Source: G963674835 sp963674835 (GTDB lineage Bacteria; Planctomycetota; Planctomycetia; Pirellulales; Thermoguttaceae). Taken from it: 64,000 nt of DNA. Position numbers and translations under genes: made by a program. Location of the stretch: contig CAXXKC010000003.1 of assembly GCA_963674835.2 (NCBI GenBank), positions 1,736,001 through 1,800,000 on the forward strand, written 5' to 3'. Every line of letters starts with the position of its first letter. Position 1 is the stretch's first letter. Under the pieces are notes generated by a model, which had not been told where the DNA came from, searched no databases, and was given only the letters and a program-made list of their open reading frames with translations. Positions 43,138 to 53,107 of the stretch are shown here, piece after piece.

Positions 43138-44790
43138 TCACGGGTTCGATTGGATACGAATCCGTTTCTCGGCGCGCGCTCCGCGGCCGGCGTCGTCCCA
43201 GACGATCAGCGTCACGCGATAATCGCCGGGCTGGGAGTAAACGTGAGTTGCGGTGGGCTCGACGGAGGGCGGCCCGTCGCCGAAGTCCCAGAGGAGAGCC
43301 GCGATTGCGCCGCGGGCTGCGCGGGAGGTGCTCGCCAGTCGGACAGGTTTACCAACGGGGGCGGTGACGGGCACATCGAATGCAGCAGTCGGCAGGGGCG
43401 AGGCGAACGGTTTCACAGGCGGTGTTTTGTTCGAGCCGTTGTGCTCGACACGGCAGTCGGTCCATTCCAATCGCGAGTAGTCGCGCGGGCCAGCTGGGCC
43501 GGGGTGGTACTCGCCCGGTCCCACGATGCCGGCACCCTTGTTGCCAGTGATCGTCGAGCGGAGGAAGTCGAGGCGGTCGGCGCGTGGACCGAGTTGCAGG
43601 CCGTAGCGGGCGTTGTCGCAGAACCGGCACTCTTCGAACACGATATCCTTGACGTTGAAGTGTGCACGAAGGCCACAGCCAGCGTCGGAGGGATATTGCG
43701 GCTGGCCGCGATCGAGTGAAGTTCCGGCGAACGTACAGCGGTAGAAGTAGTGGCGGGCCATGCCGTTAGCTTCACCCTGCAACTGGGCGCCCCATTGGAT
43801 ACAGCTCTTGATCGTGTTGTAGCCCCAGTAGACGCGGTCCTTTGCACAAGTACTGGATACGGACAAGCCGATGGCTTGGCCGTCGTCGACGAGGTTGTCG
43901 GTATAGATGCAGTCGCTGCCGATACCTTCGATGCCGTACGCTTTGAACCGGCCTGACTTATCGCTGATGACGTTGCGGCGGACGGCGCAGAAGTGGCTGC
44001 CGCCGATGCTCAGCCAATGGTCGACGACGTTGTCTTCGATCACGGCACGGTTGCAGTCGACCCAGACCTCGATGCCGAGGCCTTCTCCGCCAGAGCTGGA
44101 GATGCGATTGTCCTGGATGGTGAGGTCGGTGGAGCCGTTGTCGCCGAAGATACCACCGCGGCCCGTGTTGCGGATGACGTTGCGGAGAATGCGATTGTTC
44201 GATGAACCCCATGCCATGCGGATGCCGCCGCCGAACGCAGCGTCCGTGCCGATGTTCTCGATCAGACAGTCGCTGATTTCGCTGTGGCGGACGCCGGCTG
44301 TCCGCGTGGGATTGATGCCAGAGAAGAGGATGCCGTGCGGGCCGTAGGACTGCCCTTTGACGAGGTTTCGGATGGTGACGTGGTGAATGTACACGTGGTG
44401 CGAGTTACCGCCGGAGATACCTTGTATGGCATTGGTGTTGCGTTGGCCGTCGAGCGTGAGATGCGCGATTTCGAGGTTCTCGCACTGGTTGATTGCAATC
44501 ATCGCGCCGGGCTTGTGGCCGGTGTATCGCAGGATGGTTTTGGCCTGTCCATCACCGATCAGCCGCACACCTGAGCGGGGTCGGATCGATCCGGTGATCT
44601 CGTACTCACCGCCGGGGAGTCGCACGATATCGCCCGGCGAAGCGGCCGCAAGTGCGGCGTTGATCGACGCGGAGTCGAAGGTGCCGACGGTTGTCTCCCC
44701 CGCCACGGTGAGAGTGGCGGCCTGAAACGCCAACGCAACCGCCGCGAGCAAGGGCATCGCCACCCGGCCACCGAGGGTTCTTGGGTTCAT
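43138..44790 (-). CDS. Secreted right-handed parallel beta-helix protein with C-terminal PKD-like domain
   Basis: The ATG at 44790 gives 550 residues; the frame is open far upstream, but only from here is there a signal peptide (RVAMPLLAAVALAFQAATLT). The central part (about 45-430) is a parallel beta-helix with repeated short turns of pectate-lyase/polygalacturonase-like type (VYIHHVTIRNL, SDCLIENIG, NRILRNVIRNTGRGG, DLTIQDNRISSSGGEG). The last ~90 residues form a PKD-like domain (LLWDFGDG, HVYSQPGDYRVTLIVWDD). Such proteins bind or cleave polysaccharides; catalytic residues cannot be assigned. It diverges from the glycosidase gene at 45085. Confidence 0.82.
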   Translation of the reverse strand: MNPRTLGGRVAMPLLAAVALAFQAATLTVAGETTVGTFDSASINAALAAASPGDIVRLPGGEYEITGSIRPRSGVRLIGDGQAKTILRYTGHKPGAMIAINQCENLEIAHLTLDGQRNTNAIQGISGGNSHHVYIHHVTIRNLVKGQSYGPHGILFSGINPTRTAGVRHSEISDCLIENIGTDAAFGGGIRMAWGSSNNRILRNVIRNTGRGGIFGDNGSTDLTIQDNRISSSGGEGLGIEVWVDCNRAVIEDNVVDHWLSIGGSHFCAVRRNVISDKSGRFKAYGIEGIGSDCIYTDNLVDDGQAIGLSVSSTCAKDRVYWGYNTIKSCIQWGAQLQGEANGMARHYFYRCTFAGTSLDRGQPQYPSDAGCGLRAHFNVKDIVFEECRFCDNARYGLQLGPRADRLDFLRSTITGNKGAGIVGPGEYHPGPAGPRDYSRLEWTDCRVEHNGSNKTPPVKPFASPLPTAAFDVPVTAPVGKPVRLASTSRAARGAIAALLWDFGDGPPSVEPTATHVYSQPGDYRVTLIVWDDAGRGARAEKRIRIQSNP

Positions 44791-44961
44791 TTGTCGCCCA
44801 CTTTGCGGCTGTGTGTGGAAGAACCGACCATGATTCAATTTAGCGCGGTGGTGGCGGTGAATCAAGTGTGCTGCCGACTGTGTCGTGCAGCCTACCCTGG
44901 CCGAGCGGGGCCGTTGTGGAAAGCCGCGGGAATACGTCTGGTTGCTCGGGGTGATGGAAGC

Positions 44962-44990
44962 TTGCGAGCGGCACTTGTCGTATCGATAAT
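44962..44990 (+). promoter_or_regulatory. Sigma-70-type promoter upstream of the GH20/GH67-like gene
   Basis: TTGCGA (44962-44967), 17-base spacer, GATAAT (44985-44990, five of six). Expected start near 44997, about 88 bases before ATG 45085. A short inverted repeat, GTCGT (44993-44997) with ACGAC (45006-45010), spans the predicted start and might be an operator. The divergent beta-helix gene begins at 44790. Confidence 0.5.
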
Positions 44991-45084
44991 ATGTCGTACG
45001 TTGCGACGACTTGCTACAAGAGTACCGACTGCTGATCCATCCGTGATCGGCAGTCGAGACGTCTTTCTCATGCAGGAGTATCGG

Positions 45085-47064
45085 ATGAGCACTCGGGGTA
45101 TTGGATACGTCGCGATATTGTTGCTGGGCAGCCTGGCGATGAGTGCTCTGGGAGAACCGGCGGTTGCCGCAGAGTCTTTCGAGAAGGTCATTCTCAATGG
45201 GGCGACGATTGTGGTCGATCCCGATGAGCCATCGTACGTGAGGTTTGCGGCTGACGAGTTGACCGCTTATCTCAAGGAGTCGACTAGCGGGAATGTGGCG
45301 ACGGAGGGATCTTCGCCGGCACGCATCGTGGTGGGTGCCAAGATGGTGGGAGAAGTGGATCCCCAAGCCCTTCCGGAGGCGAAGCTCGGATTGGAAGGAT
45401 ATCGACTGAAGTGCGTGATTCGGGATGGCGTTGCACAGGTGTTTGTGACGGGGAGAGAGCCCCGGGGAACGAAGGCGGCGCTGGCAGCACTGATGAAGGC
45501 CGTTCGGATCGATGGGCGGGCGGCGGTCGTGCCGGCATCGCTTGATGTGCAAGGCAAGCCGGCGTTTGCGAGGCGGGGCATGCATCTGAACGGCTGGCCG
45601 CTGAACTACCCCTATTCGTTCCGCAACTGGCGAGAAGAGGATTGGCAGCGTTATGTGGATCTTCTCTCTTGCCAGGGGGTCAATCTGTTCTATCTGTGGC
45701 CCTTCATGGAGATCATGCCGGTTCCATTGTCGTCGGAGGATCGAGCGTATCTGGAGGAAAGCCGCCGGTTGGTGGAGTATGCGCAGAAGAAGCACGGCAT
45801 GGAGGTCTGGATCATGCAGTGCACGAACCGCGTTGCGCGAGATCGGTGTGGGGTGGCAGATCCGCGGCTGCGTCCCTACTGGCGCCCTTCGCAGGTGGAT
45901 CTGAACCCGGGGAAGCCGGAGGATCTGCGGGCGATCCTGGAGTCGCGCGAGACGATGTATCGCATTCTGGACAACGTGGACGGAGTGTGCAACATCGATT
46001 CGGACCCGGGGTTCTTTCCCGGCAGCCCTATGAGCGACTACGTGAAGGTGCTTCAGGAGTGCCGCACGCTGTTGGATCGGTATAACCTGCACGGGAAGCA
46101 GGCCAAGCTGGTTCACTGGATGCTTTGGGGTTGGGGACGGGCTGAGAAGATCCAGCGTGAAGGCCTGGCCGAACACGAGTTGGCGGAGTTGCGGGCGGTG
46201 AAGCAGGGGCTGTCGGAGAGGTTCTGGCTCATTTCGGGTCAGTTCCCGGAGTACCTGCCGATGTGTCGCGACGAGGGGCTGATTTCGCGAACGATCCATC
46301 TGCCGTACGGGGCGATCGAGGGCGAGCCGGCGTATCCGCAAACGCAAGTACGGATCGATCCGATCCGCGCGATGTTCGACGGCCCGGACGCCCAGATGCC
46401 GGAATTGGCGGGCATTATGGGGAATGTGCAGACTCCTCTGTTGCAGTTCCCGAACTGGTTCTTTTTCACGTCGGTCATGAGCGACTTCGATTATCGGAAG
46501 CGTTCGGAATCGGAGGTCCTGCTGGATCTGGCCGAGTGTCTGTATCCCGAGCACAAGGAACTGATCGCCGACAGTTTCTCGGCACTGAAGGCGTCCGATC
46601 CCGGTCGGATCGAATCGCTGGCCGGTCGACTGGAGGACGTTTTGCGGAAGGGCGGCCTAAAACGGTTGGGGGTTCTGGGGCGGAAACTGTTTCCGGATCC
46701 GGGGATCGTGGCGACGAGTCTTTGTTTGCAGTTGAGGCTGCGAGCGGCCCATCAGCGGCTCATGGGAGGCACGGCAACTGCCGCCACGAAGGAGGAGTGT
46801 GCGCGGCTGTTGGGTGACTATTTCGACGCGTACATCGCTTGGGATCTGGCCCACGGTTGGCACAAGCTTTGGGGCTGGGACACGTGGCCGCTACCAGACT
46901 TGCCAGTGGCGACGCTGGCGGAGAACTTACGGAAGAGCTTGCACAACGGGGAGGATGTGGATGCCTGTTTGGACGCCGTGGCGCGTCGATTGTCGGGAAA
47001 GCACGATGCTGCGATCGTCCAGGGCGGTTGCATCACTCCTCTAAGAAGTGCCCTGGGGCGCTGA
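45085..47064 (+). CDS. Secreted glycoside hydrolase with GH20/GH67-type (alpha-glucuronidase-like) fold
   Basis: ATG 45085 has AGGAG six bases upstream and yields 659 residues; ATG 45070 is in frame. A signal peptide (GYVAILLLGSLAMSALG) precedes an N-terminal alpha/beta domain of the sort found before GH20 and GH67 barrels (IVVDPDEPSYVRFAADELTAY, RIVVGAKM, GYRLKCVIRDGVAQVFVTG). The barrel starts at PAFARRGMHLNG. Candidate active-site regions are NLFYLWPFMEIMP, GVCNIDSDPGFFPG and HWMLWGWGR; I could not fix the acid/base pair. It may remove hexosaminyl or glucuronyl groups. It is followed after 36 bases by a GH36 gene, suggesting an operon. Confidence 0.72.
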   Translation: MSTRGIGYVAILLLGSLAMSALGEPAVAAESFEKVILNGATIVVDPDEPSYVRFAADELTAYLKESTSGNVATEGSSPARIVVGAKMVGEVDPQALPEAKLGLEGYRLKCVIRDGVAQVFVTGREPRGTKAALAALMKAVRIDGRAAVVPASLDVQGKPAFARRGMHLNGWPLNYPYSFRNWREEDWQRYVDLLSCQGVNLFYLWPFMEIMPVPLSSEDRAYLEESRRLVEYAQKKHGMEVWIMQCTNRVARDRCGVADPRLRPYWRPSQVDLNPGKPEDLRAILESRETMYRILDNVDGVCNIDSDPGFFPGSPMSDYVKVLQECRTLLDRYNLHGKQAKLVHWMLWGWGRAEKIQREGLAEHELAELRAVKQGLSERFWLISGQFPEYLPMCRDEGLISRTIHLPYGAIEGEPAYPQTQVRIDPIRAMFDGPDAQMPELAGIMGNVQTPLLQFPNWFFFTSVMSDFDYRKRSESEVLLDLAECLYPEHKELIADSFSALKASDPGRIESLAGRLEDVLRKGGLKRLGVLGRKLFPDPGIVATSLCLQLRLRAAHQRLMGGTATAATKEECARLLGDYFDAYIAWDLAHGWHKLWGWDTWPLPDLPVATLAENLRKSLHNGEDVDACLDAVARRLSGKHDAAIVQGGCITPLRSALGR

Positions 47065-47100
47065 CGTTTCTTTCTTCTTGACCGTTACAGGAACAACTCG

Positions 47101-49149
47101 ATGTACTGTCGCGCACTTATCGTGATCGTTGGGGTCAGTATGGTCTCGTCGGCAACGGCTGCGGAGGGTGCGGACCGTAGCGTGATGGATCGCTCGCGAG
47201 CGTTCGTCGAGTCGCACTTCGCGTCGGGCAAGCAGACGATTCGGCCGTTCTCGTTTGTCTACGATGGTCGGCCATCGGCAGAGCTATTGCCGACGTGGGA
47301 TACGCAGTTAGCCGTGGAGAGGCTGGACGAGCATCGCACGCAGCGCACGCTGATCTTCGCCGATCCCAAGACGGGCCTGCGCGTTCGATGCACGGTCACA
47401 GAATACGCGGACTTTCCGGCGCTTGAATGGGTGCTGCACTTGAGAAACGATGGGGCCGCGGACACTCCTATCGTCGAGAACATTCAGGCTCTCGACACGG
47501 CGATGAGTGTGGAGCCCGGCGGTGTATGCCGGCTTCATTATGCTGAGGGAAGCCATGCAATCATTACCGATTTTCGACCCTTGGAGAAGACGCTGGCGGT
47601 CGATGATCGGGTGTCGTTGGCGTCCTTTGGCGGGCGTTCGTCGGACGGTTTTCTTCCGTTTTTCAACCTGACTCTTTCGGAGGGCGGCGGGGTGATCTCG
47701 GCCATTGGCTGGACGGGGCAATGGGCCGCCGAGTTCGCCCGGCCGAGTGACGCATCGGCTCGTCTGCGGGCCGGCATGGAGCGGACGCATTTCGTGTTGC
47801 ATGCGGGAGAGGAGGTTCGCACGCCGGCGGTTCTGCTGATGTTCTGGTCGGATGCGAACTGGATGGAAGGCCAGAACCAGTTCCGGCGGTTGTTGCTGAG
47901 TCACTACACGCCGCAAGCCGGCGGCAAGCCGGTCGATCCGCCGGTGGCGTTCTCGCCGCATGCCGAGGTGTCTTTTGCGGGGACCACGGAACAGAACATG
48001 CTCGACATATTGGGTCGGGTGGCGGCGCACCAGTTGCCGGTCGACTATTGGTGGATTGACGCGGGCTGGTACGACTGCCGGGGAAGCTGGGCTCGCTGGG
48101 TCGGCAACTGGCAGCCGGATCCGGGCCGATTTCCCCACGGTTTGAAGCCGGTGGCAGACGCGGCCCACGGCAAGGGGTTGAAGTTCCTGCTGTGGTTCGA
48201 GCCGGAGCGGGTGATGCCGGACACTTGGCTTCAGAAGAACCATGCCGAGTGGCTGTTGGCGCCCCCGCCGGCCGCCGATCTTCCGGCGGAGTTGCGTTAC
48301 ATGGCCAACGACGGGTTTCACTTGCTGAATCTTGGCGACCCGGCCGCCCTGGCGTGGGCCAAGCAGACGTTCGGCCGCGCGATCCGCGAGTGGGGCGTGG
48401 ACGCGTACCGCAACGACTTCAACATGTATCCGCTCTACTACTGGCGTCACGGCGAAGCGCCCGACCGGCAAGGAATCCGCGAGATTCGCTACATCACCGG
48501 TCTGTACGACTACTTTGACAGCCTGGTGCGGGAACATCCCGGGCTTCTGCTGGATGATTGCGCCAGCGGGGGTCGGCGGATCGATTTTGAGATGCTTCGT
48601 CGGTGCCTGGTCCTTACGCGCAGCGATTATCTGTGGGATCCTGTGGGCCAACAGTGCCATACGTTTGGACTGTCGCAGTGGATTCCGGTAACCGGGATTG
48701 GCGCGGCTTCGTGGGCGTCGTACGAGTGTCGGAGCGGCATGGGCTCGCATTACGTGCTGGCGATCAATACCACGGCGGCCACTCCCGCCGATTGGAAGGG
48801 ACTGCAAGGGTTCTTGGAGCGATACCGAGCGATTCGGCATTTGTTCCAAGGCGATTTCTATCCCTTAAGCCCGTACAGCACGAGCCAAGATGCGTGGCTG
48901 GCCATGCAGTTTGACCGGCCGGATCTAGGCGAAGGTGTCGTGCAGGTTTTCCGGCGGAACGAGTGCACGGAGGACGCTTGGAGCGGGCGCTTGAGCGGTC
49001 TTGATCCGCAGGCGACGTATATCCTCACGGATTGGGACGGCGGCCAGCCTCAGCAGCGAACGGGCCGAGAGTTGCGGGAGGCAGGACTGAGCATCCAGGT
49101 GAGAACAAAGCCTGGTGCTGGCGTTGTGGTGTACCGGAAGGCACAATAG
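47101..49149 (+). CDS. Secreted GH36 alpha-galactosidase
   Basis: The 682-residue protein has a signal peptide (MYCRALIVIVGVSMVSSATA), an N-terminal beta-sandwich supersandwich, the barrel and a C-terminal beta domain, as in GH36/melibiase. Putative nucleophile is Asp439 in GVDAYRNDFNM; putative acid/base is Asp495 in DDCASGGRRIDFEM, matching the family's SGG.R.D signature. YWWIDAGWYD and LLWFEPERVMPDTWL are also characteristic. Exo-acting release of alpha-galactose from oligo- or polysaccharides is expected. It lies between the GH20/GH67-like gene and a hypothetical secreted protein, all on the plus strand with short gaps. Confidence 0.9.
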   Translation: MYCRALIVIVGVSMVSSATAAEGADRSVMDRSRAFVESHFASGKQTIRPFSFVYDGRPSAELLPTWDTQLAVERLDEHRTQRTLIFADPKTGLRVRCTVTEYADFPALEWVLHLRNDGAADTPIVENIQALDTAMSVEPGGVCRLHYAEGSHAIITDFRPLEKTLAVDDRVSLASFGGRSSDGFLPFFNLTLSEGGGVISAIGWTGQWAAEFARPSDASARLRAGMERTHFVLHAGEEVRTPAVLLMFWSDANWMEGQNQFRRLLLSHYTPQAGGKPVDPPVAFSPHAEVSFAGTTEQNMLDILGRVAAHQLPVDYWWIDAGWYDCRGSWARWVGNWQPDPGRFPHGLKPVADAAHGKGLKFLLWFEPERVMPDTWLQKNHAEWLLAPPPAADLPAELRYMANDGFHLLNLGDPAALAWAKQTFGRAIREWGVDAYRNDFNMYPLYYWRHGEAPDRQGIREIRYITGLYDYFDSLVREHPGLLLDDCASGGRRIDFEMLRRCLVLTRSDYLWDPVGQQCHTFGLSQWIPVTGIGAASWASYECRSGMGSHYVLAINTTAATPADWKGLQGFLERYRAIRHLFQGDFYPLSPYSTSQDAWLAMQFDRPDLGEGVVQVFRRNECTEDAWSGRLSGLDPQATYILTDWDGGQPQQRTGRELREAGLSIQVRTKPGAGVVVYRKAQ

Positions 49150-49212
49150 GTGAGAAGGCTGTTTGGGGATAAATCTCGGGGACACGATCGCATCTGACAA
49201 GGGGAACATCGC

Positions 49213-50421
49213 ATGGAAAGAACGACGCGGGGAAAACTGGCGATCGCGTGTGTCGGTGCGTATCGGAGTTGCAGCAGCCGGAAGATCCTGGGTTGTATCG
49301 CGGGGATGATCGTATGTGCGGGCGCCATGGCGCCGTCGGCGGCGTTCGCCGAGGAAAAGGGGCCAATCGGAAAGCAGACGCTGATCGACGTGTTGACGAA
49401 GGCCGGAAAGCCGGTCGAGATAGTGCGCAGCCATGACGGGTCGGAGATCATGATCCTCCCGTACGGCGGCCGGCTGCTTGGGTTGTTTTCGCCGGGGAGT
49501 GACGAGAACTTCTATTGGACGAATTCGGCGCTGGCAAGCGTTGAGACGGCCAAGGCTTTCTATGCCGGCCCGCAATGGCAGAACTCGGGCGGCGACCGCA
49601 CGTGGTTGGCGCCGGAGGCGGACATCTTCTTTCCCGATTTTCCGAGCCTAGACAAGTACGTGCAGCCACGGCAACTCGACCCGGGGCAATACGAGGTGGT
49701 GAGGGCGGACGGAACGGTTCGATTGGTGAACCACCTGAGCCTGACGCTTTCGCGCACGCACGAGAAAGTGGAGCTGGAGATGGTCAAGTCGTTCGGGCCG
49801 GCTCCCAATCCGTTGCGGTACGAGCATGGCTTGCAGGGAGTGAAGGAGCTGGAGTACGCCGGCTATACGCAGTCGACCACTCTGGCCATCGAGGGGAGCG
49901 ACGCAGCCCAGCGCGGTCCGGTCGGGTTGTGGAACCTAGTGCAGATGCCGCACGGGGGTGAACTGCTGATTGCGACGTATTCCCGGAGCCAACCGCGAAT
50001 CGTCATGGGCAAGATCGGTTCGGATGATCTGGTGGTCGGCGATCACCTGATTCGTTATCGCATGCGGGCGACTGGCGAGCACAAACTGTCGATCCGGGCG
50101 GTGGCAACGACGGGCCGGGTGGGATATCTCTACCAGGAGGGCGACCGCTGGGCATTGATCGTGCGCAACTTCTTCGTGAATCCGTCGGGTGAGTACGTGG
50201 ACGTGCCGTGGAACGACGCCGGCAACCTGGGTTTCGGCGTTCAGGCGTGCAATGTCAACAGCGGCCTGGGGATGTTCAGCGAGCTGGAGTATCACATTCC
50301 GGCGATCGGCAAGGGCACGGGGCGCACTCGGTGCGCAGACACGTCGGTAGTGTGGGCGTTCCGGGGACCGAAGGAGAGTATACTCCGTGTGGCGAAGCTG
50401 CTGCTCGGGCCGGAGGCGTAG
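49213..50421 (+). CDS. Secreted protein of unknown function, galactose-mutarotase-like (possibly DUF6786)
   Basis: The 402-residue product has an N-terminal hydrophobic segment (KILGCIAGMIVCAGAMAPSA). The mature part is beta-rich and begins with patterns typical of mutarotase-like sandwiches (SEIMILPYGGRLLGLF, YWTNSALAS, GDRTWLAPEADIFFPDF). I believe it belongs to the DUF6786 group often seen in planctomycetes, but this is from memory. It may be a sugar mutarotase or lyase helping the upstream glycosidases. Just after the stop a 6-bp stem, CTGCAC/GTGCAG (50427-50441), could end transcription, though no T-run follows. Confidence 0.65.
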   Translation: MERTTRGKLAIACVGAYRSCSSRKILGCIAGMIVCAGAMAPSAAFAEEKGPIGKQTLIDVLTKAGKPVEIVRSHDGSEIMILPYGGRLLGLFSPGSDENFYWTNSALASVETAKAFYAGPQWQNSGGDRTWLAPEADIFFPDFPSLDKYVQPRQLDPGQYEVVRADGTVRLVNHLSLTLSRTHEKVELEMVKSFGPAPNPLRYEHGLQGVKELEYAGYTQSTTLAIEGSDAAQRGPVGLWNLVQMPHGGELLIATYSRSQPRIVMGKIGSDDLVVGDHLIRYRMRATGEHKLSIRAVATTGRVGYLYQEGDRWALIVRNFFVNPSGEYVDVPWNDAGNLGFGVQACNVNSGLGMFSELEYHIPAIGKGTGRTRCADTSVVWAFRGPKESILRVAKLLLGPEA

Positions 50422-50546
50422 GAATACTGCACGTTGTGCAGGTTCAACACGGGCACGAGACGGAAAGCGACTCACCCTTGCCCGTTCTTCCGCAAGCGGG
50501 CGAGGGGAGTTGGTTGCAGGAGGCGTCCTTCGCCGAAGGGAACCGG

Positions 50547-51383
50547 CTACTGGAGGTACTTCTCGCCGAAGCGGGCGGAAGATTCGGTGCGGAAATCGGG
50601 CATCAGCGACATCAGAGAGGTGGTGCCGCCGTCAGCGACGATGGTTTGGCCGATGATGTACCTCGCGTCGTCGGAGCAAAGGAAGACGGCGATATTGGCG
50701 ATGTCCTGGGGCAGGCCGTAGTGGGCCACGGGAACCTTCTCGAAAGCCGCCTGCTGGGCCTCCTTCTCGTTGAAACCTGGTATGGCCACATGGTGGTTTT
50801 CGACGGCGACCCAGCCGGGTGCGATCGCGTTGACACGGATGCCGCGCCAGGCCAGCTCGATGGCGAGGACGCGTGTGTAGGCGATGATGGCGCCCTTGGT
50901 GCCCGCGTAGATCGTGTGTTCAGGTGCCGCTTGGAGGCCGTGAATGCTGGTCAGATTGCAGATGGCACCCTTGCCGCGGGTGAGCATATCTTCGACGACT
51001 TTCTGCGTGAGGAAATACTGCGCCCGGATGTTGACGTGGAAGAGCTTGTCGAACTGCTCGGGGGTGCACTTGAGGAACGGTTTGTTCAGCGTGATGCCGG
51101 CGTTGTTCACCAGGAGGTCGATGCCGCCGAGAAAGTCGATCGCCTTGCCGGCAAGATCCTGGACTTGGGAGACATCGTCGAAATCGGCCTGGATCATTTC
51201 GGCGCGGACGCCGAACTGGCGAGCCTGTTGGACGGCTTCTTCAGCCCCGCCGGCACTTCGGCCATAGTGGAAAACCACGTCGGCTCCCTGTCGAGCGAAC
51301 TCGATGGCAATACCTTTTCCGATACCGGTACCAGCGCCGGTGACGAGGGCTCGCTTGCCCTGCAATTTTCCACTGTCGGCCAC
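50547..51383 (-). CDS. Short-chain dehydrogenase/reductase (SDR)
   Basis: Start chosen at GTG 51383 (GGGAG eight bases upstream), giving 278 residues, normal for classical SDRs; the frame is open further upstream without family residues. Motifs: nucleotide-binding TGAGTGIGKG, NNAG (LLVNNAGITLN), catalytic Tyr-x-x-x-Lys in IYAGTKGAI preceded by Ser in NLTSIHG, and RVNAIAPGWV. It resembles glucose/gluconate-type dehydrogenases and 3-oxoacyl-ACP reductases; in this sugar region oxidation of a sugar or sugar acid is most likely. It is the only minus-strand gene between 44790 and 62163. Confidence 0.88.
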   Translation of the reverse strand: MADSGKLQGKRALVTGAGTGIGKGIAIEFARQGADVVFHYGRSAGGAEEAVQQARQFGVRAEMIQADFDDVSQVQDLAGKAIDFLGGIDLLVNNAGITLNKPFLKCTPEQFDKLFHVNIRAQYFLTQKVVEDMLTRGKGAICNLTSIHGLQAAPEHTIYAGTKGAIIAYTRVLAIELAWRGIRVNAIAPGWVAVENHHVAIPGFNEKEAQQAAFEKVPVAHYGLPQDIANIAVFLCSDDARYIIGQTIVADGGTTSLMSLMPDFRTESSARFGEKYLQ

Positions 51384-51570
51384 GATCGTTTCTCCCAGAA
51401 GCGGCGAATAGGATCTCTGTGCGAGATCACCATGCACGGTGCAAACAGAAGGTAATGTACCGTGGCGTTGCCCCGTGTCAACAAGGGGGGGCATGGAGCC
51501 ACCGGAATGTTGACGGGGTGGTGGTGGCGTGGTAACGTGTCGAGCTACCTTGAGCGAAGGAGGTTTTGCC

Positions 51571-52908
51571 ATGCGCCATTTTATTTTGTTGTCATTGATT
51601 GTCGTCGGTGTTGTGCTGAGTTGGCCTATTGCCGGCGCTGTGCAGGCGTCGGGGGAGATCGCTCCGGGGATTGTCGGCGACGGCGTTCACGACGATACAG
51701 CCGGATTGCAGGCCCTTCTGGATTCGGGGGAGCACGAGATTCGCGTTCCGGCGGCCAAGGTGTGCCTGTTGATTAGCAAGACCCTGAAGGTTCATTCAAA
51801 TCAGAGCGTTGTGTTCGACCGCTACACGGTCATACGCATGAAGGCCGGGTCCGACCAGATCATGATCGCCAACGACGACCACGAGAAGGGAAATGAGAAC
51901 ATCTCACTTGTCGGCGGCATCTGGGACATGAACAACCTGGAGCAATCGCTCACCGAATACCAGGAGTGCCGGCAGAAAGGAACGAAGTTCGCTGACCGTG
52001 CCTACGATCCGGCATACTACATAGGCGTGCTCATGCGATTCAACCGGGTGAAGAACCTCAGCATTTGTGGTCTGACGCTGAAGGACCCCGTGACTTTCGG
52101 TATGCAGTTGGGGCATCTGCGGCAGTTCACCATCGCCGATATCGTGTTCGACTACAACCTGCGAAGGACGAACATGGACGGGGTGCACTTGAACGGGGAT
52201 TGCCGTTGGGGACGGATCGCCAACCTGAAGGGTACAACGAACGACGACCTGGTGGCGCTGAACGCGGACGATGGCAGGTGGGGCGAGATGAGTCGGGGGG
52301 CGATCGAGGATGTCTCGGTGGACGGGATCTTCGCCGAGAACGGTTACACGGCCGTACGGCTTCTCTCGGCCGGCTCGCCTATCCGGAGAATCCAATTGGC
52401 GAATATCTTCGGCACGTATCGATACAACGTCGTTTCGCTGACCAATCACCGCGTGCACCCCGGTGCCGCGAGCACGTTCGAGGACATTTCCATCCGCGGC
52501 GTGTTTTGCTCGAAATCGGCTGTGGGAATGCAGGCCGATCCGGACAGGCCGGGTCCGTCGTTGCTTGGGTTGATTTGGATCGATGCCCCGGCGGTTGTGT
52601 CGTCGTTGACGATCTCCGATTTCCACCGCACGGAGACGGCCTGGGCTTGCGAGAATGTGTACATCGAGCGCGGGGTGACGGTCGGGTCGCTGCAGATGAG
52701 CGATGTGTCGGTCATCAACCGGTTGGCAGTGCCGCTAAACGTTTTGACGAATGAGGGGACGATCGAGCGGCTGTGCATGACTAACATCTATGCCAAGGCG
52801 GAGGGCGGTGCGGAGCGAGGGGCCATCTTGCGCAATGCGGGCACGATTCAGCAGCAGGCGCTCGGCCAGATTGTGACCGACAACGTGGCCACGGACATTG
52901 CCAAGTGA
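51571..52908 (+). CDS. Secreted right-handed beta-helix protein (pectate lyase/GH28-like)
   Basis: ATG 51571 has a perfect AAGGAGG seven bases upstream. The 445-residue protein has a signal peptide (MRHFILLSLIVVGVVLSWPI). It starts with the GIVGDGVHDDTAGLQALLDS pattern, common in pectate-lyase-3/GH28-type proteins, followed by helix coils (FTIADIVFDYN, MDGVHLNGDC, DDLVALNADDG, IEDVSVDGIFAENG). The NGDC and DDLVALNADDG region resembles the acidic cluster of GH28 enzymes, so a polygalacturonase-like activity is possible. It diverges from the SDR gene. Confidence 0.8.
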   Translation: MRHFILLSLIVVGVVLSWPIAGAVQASGEIAPGIVGDGVHDDTAGLQALLDSGEHEIRVPAAKVCLLISKTLKVHSNQSVVFDRYTVIRMKAGSDQIMIANDDHEKGNENISLVGGIWDMNNLEQSLTEYQECRQKGTKFADRAYDPAYYIGVLMRFNRVKNLSICGLTLKDPVTFGMQLGHLRQFTIADIVFDYNLRRTNMDGVHLNGDCRWGRIANLKGTTNDDLVALNADDGRWGEMSRGAIEDVSVDGIFAENGYTAVRLLSAGSPIRRIQLANIFGTYRYNVVSLTNHRVHPGAASTFEDISIRGVFCSKSAVGMQADPDRPGPSLLGLIWIDAPAVVSSLTISDFHRTETAWACENVYIERGVTVGSLQMSDVSVINRLAVPLNVLTNEGTIERLCMTNIYAKAEGGAERGAILRNAGTIQQQALGQIVTDNVATDIAK

Positions 52909-53107
52909 GAAGGATTGGCAGGGTCGGGTTTGCTGCGGGCTGGTTCGGCAAGACCGGGATTCAGCCAATGGGTTAGTGGAGACTGCCCGGAATCGGGGAG
53001 TTTACGCACGGGGTTCCGTTGTAGCGGCGGTGGCCGGCACGTGAGATAATGGCGGATGTGTAGGAGATGTCCACAACGACCGTCTGCTGAAAACAAGGAG
53101 ACATGCC

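Noticed and set aside
43138..46554. One 1138-codon minus-strand protein
   Set aside because: Only the part from ATG 44790 has a signal peptide and beta-helix features; the upstream extension is antisense of the GH20/GH67-like gene.
50208..51455. 415-codon plus-strand frame after the mutarotase-like gene
   Set aside because: Antisense of a complete SDR with all catalytic motifs.
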